64,000 nt of DNA from Alphaproteobacteria bacterium. Lineage in GTDB: Bacteria; Pseudomonadota; Alphaproteobacteria; DSM-16000; Inquilinaceae. Positions 1-8,770 of this stretch are shown in pieces. The notes beneath the pieces are model-generated. The model worked only from the letters and a program-made list of their open reading frames with translations. It had not been told where the DNA came from and ran no database searches. A program made the translations under genes and the position numbers. The stretch is from the NCBI GenBank assembly GCA_028281925.1, contig JANQIX010000055.1, positions 62,001-126,000 on the forward strand, written 5' to 3'. Positions within the stretch are counted from its first letter, which is position 1. Every line of letters begins with the position of its first letter.

Positions 1-115
1 GCTGGAGGTCGGCTGTCCTTAGCAATGTGATGAGCCGCCGATTCGTTCTGTTCTTCGCCGCTGGATCGTAGCGCGACATCCGACGTTCCGGCACTGATAT
101 AGCGCCTGACTGCCT

Positions 116-1066
116 CTACCTCGCCGTCTCCCGCTTAGCTTCGATGGCGTCCCACAACCTGGCCTCGATGCGGCTGCCGTCCAGGCGGTTGATTTCGTGG
201 ATGCCGGTCGGTGAGGTCACGTTGATCTCCGTCAGGTAGGGCCCGATGATGTCGATGCCGACGAAGATCATGCCGTTTTCGCGCAAGGCCGGGCCGATGG
301 CGGCGCAGATCTCCTGGTCCCGCTCGTTCAGCTCAGTGCGTTCCGCGCGGCCGCCGGCGTGGAAATTGGCGCGCGCTTCGCCCTGGCGTGCCACGCGGTT
401 GACCGCCCCCACGGGCTCGCCGTCCACCAAGAGCACGCGTTTGTCGCCGTCGCGGATCTCCGGCAGGTAACGCTGGACCATCAGCGGCTCGGGATAGAGG
501 CCGGCGAACATCTCCAACAGTGACGACAGGTTGTCGTCCTCCGGCTTCAGGTGGATCACGCCTGCCCCGCCATTGCCGAACAGGGGTTTCAGGATGATGT
601 CGCGGTGCTGTTCCCGGAAGGCCGTGATCTCCTCCCGGTCCGCGGTGATCAGCGTGGGCGGCATCAGCTCCGGAAAACGGGTGATGAACAGCTTTTCCGG
701 CGCGTTGCGCACCTGAGCGGGGTCGTTCACCACCAGCGTGTCGGGATGGATCAGCTCCAACAGATGGGTGGCCGTGATATAGCCCATGTCGAACGGCGGG
801 TCCTGACGCATCAGCACCACATCGACCGTGGAGAGGTCGAGCCGCTCCGGCGCGCCGAGCGTGAAGTGGTCGTCTTTCACCGGGCGCACGGCCAGAGGCC
901 ACGCCATGGCGGAGACGGTTCCCTGCCGATACGCAAGCTGCTGCGGTTGGTAATAGAAGAGTGTGTGGCCCCGGTGCTGCGCTTCCAGCGCCATGGCGAA
1001 GGTGCTGTCGGCGGCAATGTCGATGCCATCGATGGGGTCCATCTGGATGGCGACTGTCAGAGTCAT
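116..1066 (-). CDS. gshB: Glutathione synthetase
   Basis: The product is the cytosolic ATP-grasp ligase that adds glycine to gamma-glutamylcysteine to complete glutathione. The 316 residues match the usual length of the bacterial enzyme. It opens with the family's [10 protein letters not shown] motif, carries the glycine-rich ATP-grasp loop [11 protein letters not shown] at residues 160-170, and ends with the metal/substrate-binding stretch [14 protein letters not shown] near residue 280. The ATG at 1066 is preceded only by a weak GAGACC ribosome site. It is the last gene of the minus-strand run rsmI, yraN, BON lipoprotein and SirB1-like gene, 42 bp behind its neighbour, so co-transcription is likely. 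The identification is firm. Confidence 0.95.
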   Translation of the reverse strand: MTLTVAIQMDPIDGIDIAADSTFAMALEAQHRGHTLFYYQPQQLAYRQGTVSAMAWPLAVRPVKDDHFTLGAPERLDLSTVDVVLMRQDPPFDMGYITATHLLELIHPDTLVVNDPAQVRNAPEKLFITRFPELMPPTLITADREEITAFREQHRDIILKPLFGNGGAGVIHLKPEDDNLSSLLEMFAGLYPEPLMVQRYLPEIRDGDKRVLLVDGEPVGAVNRVARQGEARANFHAGGRAERTELNERDQEICAAIGPALRENGMIFVGIDIIGPYLTEINVTSPTGIHEINRLDGSRIEARLWDAIEAKRETAR

Positions 1067-1108
1067 CGTCTGGTCTCGTGTTGGCGATGGCGGTGCGGGC
1101 GTTTGGGG

Positions 1109-1951
1109 TCAGTTGAGGCCCAGTTTGAGCTGTTGCAGCAGTATGGCGGCCTCATGCAGCAGGTTTTCGGGAAGGCCGTGGGCCGCCCCGTCGGTGCGGA
1201 AGCGCTCAAGGGCCGCGATCGCGGCGACGCGATTGCCGTTCTTGGCACTCAGGATCCCGCATTCCCGCCAAAGCCACGGTTCCTCCGGTGCGATCAGCAG
1301 CATGGCCTCGATGACCTCCAGTGCATCATCCAGGCGCTGCTGGCGCAAGTGCCGCAGTTTGATGTTGTTCTGCAGCCTCAGCAGGATCTCACGGTCGCTG
1401 ACCGGGGCATAGTGCTCGGGCTTCAGCTCTGCCTTCTCGCCGGAGACGGTCTTAAGCAGATCGCGCAGTTGGGCGGTCGGGCGGACGATGCCGGCGTGGA
1501 ACGGATCCAGAATGATGCGCCCGGCGCCGACTTCCAGCCGCACCATGAAATGGCCGGGAAAGTTCAGGCCGACCATCTGCCAGCCCTGGGCGCGCGCCAC
1601 ATGGATATAGAGGATGCCGAGTGCCACCGGCAGGCCCTTGCGGCGGTCGATGACACGGATCAGGCTGGCGTTCTGCAGGTCGTCATAGGTGTCGGCGTCG
1701 CCGCGATACCCATAGCGCTCGGCCATCACGGCGCGAAGCGCCGCGGCCGCCGATTGGGCATCAGCATCCTCGGCCTCGCCGACGGCATCGCCGACCTCGG
1801 CCCCCAGTCGGTCCAGATGGGCCCGGTAACGGTCCAGGGGCACGCGCGGCCGGCCGACGGCCGCCAGCGCCAACGCGGTATCCGCCAACGGAATGTCGTC
1901 GTCGCCGCATCGGCCTGCCTGTTCCAGTGCTTCGCGGATCGCGTCGTCCAC
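1109..1951 (-). CDS. SirB1 family protein (transglutaminase-like fold plus tetratricopeptide region)
   Basis: This protein of about 280 residues belongs to the SirB1/Transglut_core2 family, whose biochemical function is unsettled. The visible marks are a YDDLQNASLIRVIDRRKGLPV block, the LGILYIHVARAQGW helix, the NFPGHFMVR motif containing the histidine of the transglutaminase-like fold, and a C-terminal helical repeat region (LRLQNNIKLRHL onward). The frame stays open upstream to 2032, but that extension is an arginine-rich stretch overlapping the preceding lipoprotein gene. I therefore chose the GTG at 1951, which lies 23 bp after that gene's stop. It sits directly before gshB and is probably in the same operon. 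The family call is good; the start is uncertain. Confidence 0.8.
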   Translation of the reverse strand: MDDAIREALEQAGRCGDDDIPLADTALALAAVGRPRVPLDRYRAHLDRLGAEVGDAVGEAEDADAQSAAAALRAVMAERYGYRGDADTYDDLQNASLIRVIDRRKGLPVALGILYIHVARAQGWQMVGLNFPGHFMVRLEVGAGRIILDPFHAGIVRPTAQLRDLLKTVSGEKAELKPEHYAPVSDREILLRLQNNIKLRHLRQQRLDDALEVIEAMLLIAPEEPWLWRECGILSAKNGNRVAAIAALERFRTDGAAHGLPENLLHEAAILLQQLKLGLN

Positions 1952-1973
1952 CTGCCGTCCACCCCGTCGCCGT

Positions 1974-2573
1974 CTAGGATTGCGTCGCCTCGTCCTGCCG
2001 GAACCGAACATGGCTGACGATGCCGCGGACATATTCTATCTGCCGCGCATGCGCCTTCACGCGTTCCAGTTCATCTTCGTCGCGGGCGATGCCCATGAGA
2101 TAGACGACACCGCGGGCCACCTCCACCATGTAGTTGATCGATTGCACCGTGCTGTCGAAGGTCAGGCGGGCACGAAGCTGCGATGCGATCCACGCGTCCT
2201 GCGCAGCATCGAAGGCGCCGCCATCGTCGCCGACGCGAATTTCGTTGATCACCTCGCGCACACCCTCCACCTGCCAGACCAGGCGCAAGGCCTGCAGCAT
2301 CTGCTCCGGCGAGTCCGCGATGCCGGTCACCAGCACATGGCCTTGATGCACGGCGGTGTTGAAGCGGCTGAACAGGGCTGCGTCTTCGGCAAGCCAAGCC
2401 CGGTTGATCGCCACCACGATGCCGGCATCCTCCACGGCCTCCCCCACGCTGCGCTCTTCCGCGATGGCCACACCGGCGGTCGCGCCGGCCCCGATGGCGA
2501 GCGAGACGGGAGAGCAGCCGGCCACGCAGGCCGCGACGGCGAAGATAAGAAGGAGGAGGCTACCAGCCGGCAT
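1974..2573 (-). CDS. BON-domain periplasmic lipoprotein
   Basis: The protein has a lipoprotein signal peptide with lipobox VAGC at residues 17-20 from the chosen start (MPAGSLLLLIF). Two BON modules follow: one around GHVLVTGIADSPEQ with EGVREVINEI, the second around TFDSTVQSINYMVEV with GVVYLMGIARDEDEL. BON domains bind membranes or phospholipid, and such lipoproteins (OsmY/DolP-like) help maintain the outer membrane. I chose the ATG at 2573 because it puts a clean hydrophobic segment and lipobox at the N-terminus; an upstream start would bury them behind 32 residues. The start overlaps the end of yraN by 14 bp. This order after rsmI-yraN resembles the yraL-M-N-P neighbourhood of enterobacteria. 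Confidence 0.85.
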   Translation of the reverse strand: MPAGSLLLLIFAVAACVAGCSPVSLAIGAGATAGVAIAEERSVGEAVEDAGIVVAINRAWLAEDAALFSRFNTAVHQGHVLVTGIADSPEQMLQALRLVWQVEGVREVINEIRVGDDGGAFDAAQDAWIASQLRARLTFDSTVQSINYMVEVARGVVYLMGIARDEDELERVKAHARQIEYVRGIVSHVRFRQDEATQS

Positions 2574-2979
2574 CGGCGGTCCGGTCCAGTCCGGCGATCC
2601 AGGCGTTGCGGATATGGCGGGGGCGCCGCCAGGGTGTGACAACGATGATGTCGAAGCGGATCGTCTCAACGGCCCTGCCGGCGGCCGATCCGGCGCCGGC
2701 CAGGAAATGCGTCGCCGCCCGCGTCACGCGACGGCGGTTCGCCGGGTCAACCGCAGCGAGGCCATCGCCTTCCCGCCCACGCCGCTTGACCTCGACGAAC
2801 ACGAGCGCGCGCCGCTTGCGGGCAATGATGTCGATCTCTCCGACCGGCGACCGGTAGCGGCGGGCCAGGACACGGTAGCCTGAGAGCCTGAGCCACCATG
2901 ATGCAATCGCCTCGGCCCGGCGTCCCGACTGCTCCGCCCCTTGGCCGCTGACGGCCCGCGCGGTCCTATGCTGGATCAT
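2560..2979 (-). CDS. yraN: YraN family (UPF0102) endonuclease-fold protein
   Basis: The 139-residue protein has the PD-(D/E)XK-like core of the YraN family: GEIDIIARKRRALVFVEVK, with the acidic residue in GEIDI and the E-x-K in VEVK. The family's cellular role is not firmly established; a nuclease activity linked to DNA processing is usually inferred from the fold. Length is slightly above the family's usual 115-130 residues because of a short N-terminal tail. It overlaps the end of rsmI by 14 bp and the start of the BON lipoprotein by 14 bp, so the genes are translationally packed. The placement beside rsmI and lppC is the conserved one. Confidence 0.9.
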   Translation of the reverse strand: MIQHRTARAVSGQGAEQSGRRAEAIASWWLRLSGYRVLARRYRSPVGEIDIIARKRRALVFVEVKRRGREGDGLAAVDPANRRRVTRAATHFLAGAGSAAGRAVETIRFDIIVVTPWRRPRHIRNAWIAGLDRTADAGW

Positions 2980-3925
2980 CGGTCCGAGTGGCCGAGACCA
3001 GCGCCAGCGCCCGCCGGTAGACCGTTCGGCGCGGAACTCCGGTGGCGGCAGCGACGGATGCTGTGGCGTCCCGCAGGCTGCCCTCGGCCAGGGCGGCGAT
3101 CAGCGCGGCGTCGACCGCGGCCGAGTCGGCCATCCGCGACGGATCGGAGGCATCAGGTGGCGCGATCACGACTACCACCTCGCCCCGCGGCGGACCTTCG
3201 TTGCGGTAGGTAGCCGCCAGTTCGGAAAGGCTGCCGCGCCGCACCTCCTCAAATCGCTTAGTCAGCTCACGGGCCACGGCCGCCTGACGATCGCCAAGCC
3301 CCTCCGCCAGGTCGCCCAGCGAGTCGGCCAGCCGGCGAGGTGATTCGAAGAGCACCAGGGTCGCCGGAACGGCGCTTAGTTCCGCAGCCGCCTTGCGGCG
3401 GGCAACGCGCTTCGTCGGCAAGAAGCCTGCGAACAGGAACCGGTCCGTCGGCAGACCCGAGACCAGAAGCCCGGTCAGCGGCGCGCTCGCGCCCGGCAGG
3501 CAGGTCACATCGCCGCCCTGGTCGACGACAGCGCGGACCAGCTTGTAGCCGGGGTCGGAAATCAGCGGCATGCCGGCATCGGACACCAGGGCAATCGCCT
3601 CGCCTGCGGCGATACGGCTGAGCAGCTGCGGACGCATGCGGTCGGCATTATGCTCATGATAGCTGACCATCTGCGTCTTGATGCCGAATCGGCGCAGGAA
3701 CGGGCCCGTGACGCGCGTATCTTCGCAAGCGACCGCGTCGACCGCGGCCAGCGTATCGAGGGCCCGCAACGTAACGTCGCGTGCGTTGCCGATCGGCAAT
3801 CCGATAAGATACAACCCGGCCGGAGGTTTACTCGCCGTGCCCTGCTCGGTACCTTCCGCGGTGTCGATGGGGTCAACGGCCGGCGATGCCGCACGGACAC
3901 TGTCTGGAGGGTTGAGCAATGGCAC
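2966..3925 (-). CDS. rsmI: 16S rRNA (cytidine1402-2'-O)-methyltransferase
   Basis: RsmI 2'-O-methylates C1402 in the decoding centre of 16S rRNA using SAM. The N-terminal tetrapyrrole-methylase fold is clear: GLYLIGLPIGNARD, then ACEDTRVTGPFLRRFGI, SYHEHNADRM, VSDAGMPLISDPGY and FAGFLPTKRVARR. A C-terminal extension ends in a helix-turn-helix-like GVPRRTVYRRAL. No ATG gives a sensible N-terminus. The only in-frame starts near the conserved region are GTG at 3925 and TTG at 3919; I chose GTG (about 319 residues). Either start overlaps the 5' end of the divergent lppC gene, which is unusual and discussed in the findings. Confidence 0.9.
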   Translation of the reverse strand: MPLLNPPDSVRAASPAVDPIDTAEGTEQGTASKPPAGLYLIGLPIGNARDVTLRALDTLAAVDAVACEDTRVTGPFLRRFGIKTQMVSYHEHNADRMRPQLLSRIAAGEAIALVSDAGMPLISDPGYKLVRAVVDQGGDVTCLPGASAPLTGLLVSGLPTDRFLFAGFLPTKRVARRKAAAELSAVPATLVLFESPRRLADSLGDLAEGLGDRQAAVARELTKRFEEVRRGSLSELAATYRNEGPPRGEVVVVIAPPDASDPSRMADSAAVDAALIAALAEGSLRDATASVAAATGVPRRTVYRRALALVSATRTDDPA

Positions 3926-5178
3926 GGTCAATTGCGGCAGCGCATAGCGCCGAAACTTCCCTTGGGGACGAATCGCGCCGGTCCGGGCGTCGGTTGCGGG
4001 CGGTGGCCGCGGCCGTCCTTGTGGGGACCGTGTTCCTGGGCGCCTGCGCCCAAAGGGTAACCAGCCAGCGGCCAACGGTGCAAGGCCCGGTGATCGCCGC
4101 CGAGCCCACTGAAACGCCGCAGGCGGTGCGAGCGGGCCCCGAGATCACCGACGGTATCGCCAGAATCGGCCTGTTGCTGCCTCTGACCGGTGGCCCGCCC
4201 GGCGATCCGGGCAACGCCATGCTGCAGGCAGCGGAAGTGGCACTGTTCGACCTTGGGGTCGACAATGTCGAGCTCTTGCCGCGCGATACCGGCGGATCGC
4301 CGGAGGGCGCGGCCGATGCCGCCCGGGCCGTGATGGCCGAAGGGGCCAACCTGATCCTGGGGCCGTTCTTCGGGCGTTCGGTTCCCGCCGTGGCCGAGGT
4401 GGCGCGGGCGCAGGGCCTCAACGTGATGGCCTTCACCACCGACGCCAGTGTGGCGTCGGGCAATGTGCTGGTCATGGGCTTCCTGCCGGGCAACGAGGTC
4501 GACCGCATTATCCAGTACGGACAGAGCCAGGGGCTGAACAGCTATGCCGTGATGGCACCGCAGGACCGCTATGGCGAGGTGGTGGCCCAGGCGGCACGCG
4601 AAGTGGCGCAGGCGCGCGGCGCGCGCGTCGGGACGGTCGAATTCTACAGCACGGAAATCGGCGACTATTCCGAGCAGGTGCGCGGTGTCATCGAAGGCGG
4701 CGGCTATGACGCCGTGCTGCTGCCCGATGCCGGTCTCAGGCTGCGGGCCGTTGCGTCGCTGGTGCCCTATTACGGCGGTGATGCCACACAGATTGTCGGC
4801 ACAGGCATCTGGGCCGGCGAGCCTGTCGGCGCGGAGCAGGCGCTGCAGGGCGCCTGGTACGCCGCACCGCAGCCCGGACTGCGGGCCGATTTCGAGAGCC
4901 GCTACGAAAGCCTGCACGGGTCGCGCCCGCCGCTGGTCGCAGCCCTTGCCTATGATGCCGTTTCGCTGGCGGCGCGCCTGATGCAACAGCCCGGTTTCCG
5001 GGCTTATGACCGCCAGACACTGACGGCGAGCAGCGGCTTTGCGGGAATCAGCGGCATCTTCCGCTTCGACGGCCGGACCGGTCTCGTGCAGCGCGGGCTC
5101 GCCATCATGGAAGTCACGGAATCCGGCAATGTTCTCCGCGAGCCCGCGCCGCAGAGCTTCGTTGGTGCGGGCCTGTAA
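3919..5178 (+). CDS. Penicillin-binding protein activator (LppC/LpoA family lipoprotein)
   Basis: The 419-residue lipoprotein belongs to the LppC/LpoA family, outer-membrane lipoproteins that stimulate class A penicillin-binding proteins. It has an Arg-rich n-region, a hydrophobic stretch and lipobox LGAC at about residues 40-43. The rest is a periplasmic-binding-protein fold typical of leucine/branched-chain receptors (RIGLLLPLTGGPPG, GANLILGPFFGRSVPAVA, ALAYDAVSLAARL). The ATG at 3919 has a strong GGAGGG Shine-Dalgarno at 3906-3911. The gene faces rsmI head to head, the conserved arrangement, and the next gene is a class A PBP, which supports a role in peptidoglycan synthesis. Enterobacterial LpoA has an extra TPR domain that is not evident here. 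Confidence 0.88.
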   Translation: MARSIAAAHSAETSLGDESRRSGRRLRAVAAAVLVGTVFLGACAQRVTSQRPTVQGPVIAAEPTETPQAVRAGPEITDGIARIGLLLPLTGGPPGDPGNAMLQAAEVALFDLGVDNVELLPRDTGGSPEGAADAARAVMAEGANLILGPFFGRSVPAVAEVARAQGLNVMAFTTDASVASGNVLVMGFLPGNEVDRIIQYGQSQGLNSYAVMAPQDRYGEVVAQAAREVAQARGARVGTVEFYSTEIGDYSEQVRGVIEGGGYDAVLLPDAGLRLRAVASLVPYYGGDATQIVGTGIWAGEPVGAEQALQGAWYAAPQPGLRADFESRYESLHGSRPPLVAALAYDAVSLAARLMQQPGFRAYDRQTLTASSGFAGISGIFRFDGRTGLVQRGLAIMEVTESGNVLREPAPQSFVGAGL

Positions 5179-5289
5179 TGCTACCAGATCTAGTATTGAG
5201 GCAGAGTTGGAGGCAATTGCTAGGCTAAGACCTTCACTTCGCCACATTGCTTCTTGATTTTGCTTGGTTTTTATTCGATGTAGACGGGC

Positions 5290-7272
5290 ATGGCCAAGCC
5301 CGCGCGTCATCGTCCCCTGACTGCTGAACGCCGTGCCCCTGCGGCGCCGCGGCGCCGTACGGCCAAGGGCGGCGCGCGCAGGCGCAGCCCCGCGCGCCGC
5401 ACCCGGCGGACAGCCACCTCGCGCAGACCTTGGCGCACGCTAGCGAAGTGGTGCGCCGTCCTGGCGATCTGGGGCCTGGTCATCGTGCTCGGCGCCATTG
5501 CCTATTTCGCCTATGACATGCCGGATACGCGCGACGTCGTGGTCGCAGAGCGGCGCCCGACCCTGACCGTGCAGGCGTCCGACGGCTCCGCCATCGCGCG
5601 GTATGGCGACATGACCGGCGACGACGTCCATGTCGACGAGTTGCCGCAGCATCTGATCGACGCCGTCCTGGCGATCGAAGACCGGCGGTTCTACGGCCAT
5701 TTCGGCCTCGATCCGATCGGCATCGCGCGGGCGGTGTACCGCAACCTGCAGGCGGGCCGCATGACGCAAGGCGGCTCCACCATCACCCAGCAGCTCGCCA
5801 AGAACCTGTTCCTGACGCAGGAGCGCACCTTGCGCCGCAAGGTGCAGGAAGCCCTGCTGGCCATCTGGTTGGAAGCGAATTACAGCAAGGACGAGATCCT
5901 GACGGCGTATCTGAACCGCGTCTATCTCGGTGCCGGCACCTATGGCGTCGACGCCGCGGCCCAGGCCTATTTCGGCCTTTCGGCGCGGCAGGTGAACCTT
6001 TGGCAATCGGCGATCCTGGCTGGTCTCTTGCAGGCGCCGTCACGCTATTCGCCGGCCCGCAATCCGGATCTGGCTGAGACGCGGGCGGAGGTGGTTCTGT
6101 CCGCCATGGTCGATGGGGGCTTCCTGACCGCCAGCGAAGCCGTGGCGGCGCGCGACCTGCCGCCCACCCCGCGGCGGCGGCCGGCCAGCGGCAGCGGCGG
6201 GCGGTACTTCGCCGACTGGGTGGCTGACCTCGTGCCCGACTATGTGGGCTACGATCCCGCGGACATGGTGGCCGTCACCACGCTCGATCCGCAGCTTCAG
6301 CGTTCCGCTCTGGCCATCGTCTCCGACCATCTGAACGACGGCGGCGCCGATCAGGCGGCCCTGGTGGCGATGCGGCTCGACGGTGCCGTGGTCGCCATGG
6401 TGGGCGGCCGTGCCTATGACGCCAGCCAGTTCAATCGGGCGGTGCAGGCGCAGCGCCAGCCGGGTTCAGCCTTCAAGCCCTTCGTCTACCTGGCGGCGAT
6501 GCTGCAAGGGCTTAGGCCGGACACAATCGTGCGCGACGCGCCGGTCAACATCGGGCAGTGGTCACCCGGCAATTTCAGCGACCGTTACCGGGGGGATATC
6601 ACCGCGACCGAGGCCCTGGCCGTTTCCGCCAACACGGCCGCGGTCCGCGTCCTGCAGCAGGCCGGCACAGACGCGACGGTGACGCTGGCGCGGCGCCTCG
6701 GCATCTCTTCGCCGCTGACCACCGACATGTCGCTGGCACTCGGCACCAGCGAGGTGTCGCTGCTGGAGCTGACCGCGGCATACGCCGCTTTCGCAACCGG
6801 CGGGACCGGTGTGTGGCCGTACGGCATCGAACGGATTCTCGATGCCTCCGGCGACACCCTCTACCAGCGCGAAGGGGGTGGCCCTGGGCGGATCGTGGCG
6901 GCGGGTCCGGTGGGCGACCTCAACCGCATGCTGGCGGCCGTCGTAGACTACGGAACCGGTCGGGCGGCTGCGCTCGACCGGCCGGCGGCCGGCAAGACCG
7001 GCACCAGCCAGGATCACCGCGACGCCTGGTTCGTCGGCTTTACGGCCGACTATGTGGTCGGAGTCTGGGTCGGGAACGATGACAACCGGTCTATGGACGG
7101 GGTCACGGGCGGCGGTCTGCCCGCCCGCATCTGGCACGACTTCATGATGGCGGCGCATCGCGGTCTGCCGGCGCGCGCCCTGCCCGGCCTCGGCACGGCG
7201 CCTGTCGCCTCGGCCAGCGAAGAGGAAGAGATGGAGGATCTGCTGCGCCGCGTCCTGGAAGAGCAGCCCTGA
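5290..7272 (+). CDS. Class A penicillin-binding protein (PBP1A-type transglycosylase/transpeptidase)
   Basis: A bifunctional peptidoglycan synthase anchored in the inner membrane. Residues 1-50 are an Arg/Lys/Ala-rich cytoplasmic tail and residues 52-74 the single membrane anchor. The GT51 glycosyltransferase domain shows the catalytic EDRRFYGHFG motif, GGSTITQQLAKNLFL and RKVQEALLA. The transpeptidase domain has the SxxK serine in GSAFKPF, the SxN motif in SANTAA and the KTGTSQ box. At 660 residues it lacks the large OB insertion of E. coli PBP1a and resembles compact alphaproteobacterial PBP1A/1C enzymes. It lies 111 bp behind the LppC-type activator, its probable partner. The ATG at 5290 has a weak ribosome site. 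Confidence 0.93.
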   Translation: MAKPARHRPLTAERRAPAAPRRRTAKGGARRRSPARRTRRTATSRRPWRTLAKWCAVLAIWGLVIVLGAIAYFAYDMPDTRDVVVAERRPTLTVQASDGSAIARYGDMTGDDVHVDELPQHLIDAVLAIEDRRFYGHFGLDPIGIARAVYRNLQAGRMTQGGSTITQQLAKNLFLTQERTLRRKVQEALLAIWLEANYSKDEILTAYLNRVYLGAGTYGVDAAAQAYFGLSARQVNLWQSAILAGLLQAPSRYSPARNPDLAETRAEVVLSAMVDGGFLTASEAVAARDLPPTPRRRPASGSGGRYFADWVADLVPDYVGYDPADMVAVTTLDPQLQRSALAIVSDHLNDGGADQAALVAMRLDGAVVAMVGGRAYDASQFNRAVQAQRQPGSAFKPFVYLAAMLQGLRPDTIVRDAPVNIGQWSPGNFSDRYRGDITATEALAVSANTAAVRVLQQAGTDATVTLARRLGISSPLTTDMSLALGTSEVSLLELTAAYAAFATGGTGVWPYGIERILDASGDTLYQREGGGPGRIVAAGPVGDLNRMLAAVVDYGTGRAAALDRPAAGKTGTSQDHRDAWFVGFTADYVVGVWVGNDDNRSMDGVTGGGLPARIWHDFMMAAHRGLPARALPGLGTAPVASASEEEEMEDLLRRVLEEQP

Positions 7273-7286
7273 CGCGCAGCCTCTGA

Positions 7287-7757
7287 TCAGAGATCCGTTA
7301 TCGGCCGATCGGCGACCAGCGTTGACAGGACAATCGACGTGCTTGTCGCGGCGTGAGGCGCGAAGCGGCCGATCACGCGGTCGATATCCTCCACCGTTGC
7401 CACGACCAGCTTCAGAACGAAGGCGTCTTCGCCGGTGACGTGATGGCACTCCAAGATCTCCGGCGACGCGTCGATCTGGCGCTTCGCCCAGGGATAGTGT
7501 TCCGGCGTCACGCGCATTCGCACAATGGCCGTGATCGGGCGGCCAAGACGTGCGGGGTTCAGCATCGCCCGATAGCCCGTGATGACGCCCAGATCCTCCA
7601 GTCGTCTCATGCGCTCCGCCACGGCCGGCGGCGACAGGCCGACCCGGCGACCGAGTTCGGCGAAGCTCGCCCGCGCGTCACGCTCGAGCTCCCGCAGCAG
7701 GCGGCGGGCGACGTCGTCGAGTTCGATGGCGTTCGCTGCCGGCTTCGATCGCACCAT
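7287..7757 (-). CDS. Lrp/AsnC family transcriptional regulator
   Basis: A 156-residue regulator of the feast/famine family. The N-terminal winged helix-turn-helix is visible as LDDVARRLLRELERDARASF followed by GLSPPAVAERMRRLEDLGVI, and the C-terminal RAM ligand-binding domain includes ECHHVTGEDAFVLKL. These proteins usually sense amino acids. The GTG at 7763 is possible, but the ATG at 7757 sits closer to a GGGTGA ribosome site. It is divergent from a LysE-type exporter across about 140 bp, the standard arrangement in which the Lrp-like protein switches on amino-acid export. That regulatory link is inferred. Its 3' end lies 14 bp from the convergent penicillin-binding protein gene. Confidence 0.9.
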   Translation of the reverse strand: MVRSKPAANAIELDDVARRLLRELERDARASFAELGRRVGLSPPAVAERMRRLEDLGVITGYRAMLNPARLGRPITAIVRMRVTPEHYPWAKRQIDASPEILECHHVTGEDAFVLKLVVATVEDIDRVIGRFAPHAATSTSIVLSTLVADRPITDL

Positions 7758-7899
7758 GTTCACCCGGTTCCGGTTTCGAAAGCGGTGCAGAATACCGGAT
7801 GCGGCCTTCGAACCGCCATTCCGCCAGCCTGGTCGCGCAGCCGATAGTCATGGCTGACGCCGATTCCGGCCAATCCGGTTCTTCGAGCAAGGCGATGTG

Positions 7900-8541
7900 A
7901 TGTTTGTCAAAGGCGTGTTGCTGGGGCTGGCCATAGCGGCCCCGGTGGGGCCGATCGGCCTCTTATGCATTCGCCGAACCCTGCATTTCGGCCCGCGCGT
8001 CGGCTTCGCCACCGGTCTGGGGGCGGCCGCCGCGGATGCGATGTACGGGTTCGTGGCGGCCTTCGGGCTGATGGCGATCACCCAGTTGCTGCTGGATCTG
8101 GGGCCATGGCTGCGGCTCGCCGGTGGCATGATGCTGCTCTATCTCGGCTGGGCGGCGTTCTTGCGCCGGACGGCCCTGCCCGCCGAGGGAACGCCGGACG
8201 CAGGCGCGGCAGCAGTCGCAGGGGCCTGGGTCAGCGGCGTCGTTCTGACGCTGGCCAACCCGGCAACCATCCTGTCCTTCGTCACGATCTTCGCCGGGAT
8301 CGGGCTGGACGGTTCGGTGATCCCTACGCGCGATGCCGCGGCGATGGTCGTCGGCGTCGGCCTGGGATCGGCTCTGTGGTGGCTCGCGCTCACGACCATG
8401 GTGACGCTGGGCCGGCGGCGACTGAGTCGGGCATGGCTCGCCTGGATCGACCGAATCGGCGGCATCATGCTGCTGGCATTCGCCGTCTACGCCTTCGCCG
8501 GCATCCGATTCGACGGCGCGCCGACGGTGACGGGTCCATAG
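7900..8541 (+). CDS. LysE family translocator (amino-acid exporter)
   Basis: A 213-residue inner-membrane protein with five or six hydrophobic segments and the family's N-terminal signature LAIAAPVGPIGLLCIRRTL, followed by GLGAAAADAMYGFVAAFG. LysE/RhtB transporters export amino acids or related small molecules by proton exchange. The track-level start could be the GTG at 7897, but the ATG at 7900 is preferred; an AAGG element lies 8 bases upstream. It is divergent from the Lrp/AsnC regulator, which probably controls it. The substrate cannot be told from sequence. Confidence 0.88.
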   Translation: MFVKGVLLGLAIAAPVGPIGLLCIRRTLHFGPRVGFATGLGAAAADAMYGFVAAFGLMAITQLLLDLGPWLRLAGGMMLLYLGWAAFLRRTALPAEGTPDAGAAAVAGAWVSGVVLTLANPATILSFVTIFAGIGLDGSVIPTRDAAAMVVGVGLGSALWWLALTTMVTLGRRRLSRAWLAWIDRIGGIMLLAFAVYAFAGIRFDGAPTVTGP

Positions 8542-8770
8542 TCGTCCGCACCAACGGGCCATGTCCGCGGCAGCCCCGTCACCGCGGGGACGGCCGGTTG
8601 ACAGAGACGCGCGCCTGATCGAGTGTGTCGCCGCCCCGCTGGCGGCAGTGGATCGGCAGGGCGGCGTTGCTTGCCGCCGGGTCCGATGGCGGCGTCGGGG
8701 CGGATTTCCAGAACCGTTCGCCGGCTATGACCGCCACGGGATGCCGGCAGGTGAATTGAGGCGGATCCGA

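Noticed and set aside
7281-7292. CTCTGATCAGAG palindrome between the penicillin-binding protein and Lrp-type genes
   Set aside because: Twelve bases overlapping a stop codon with no loop; too short to argue for an operator or terminator.
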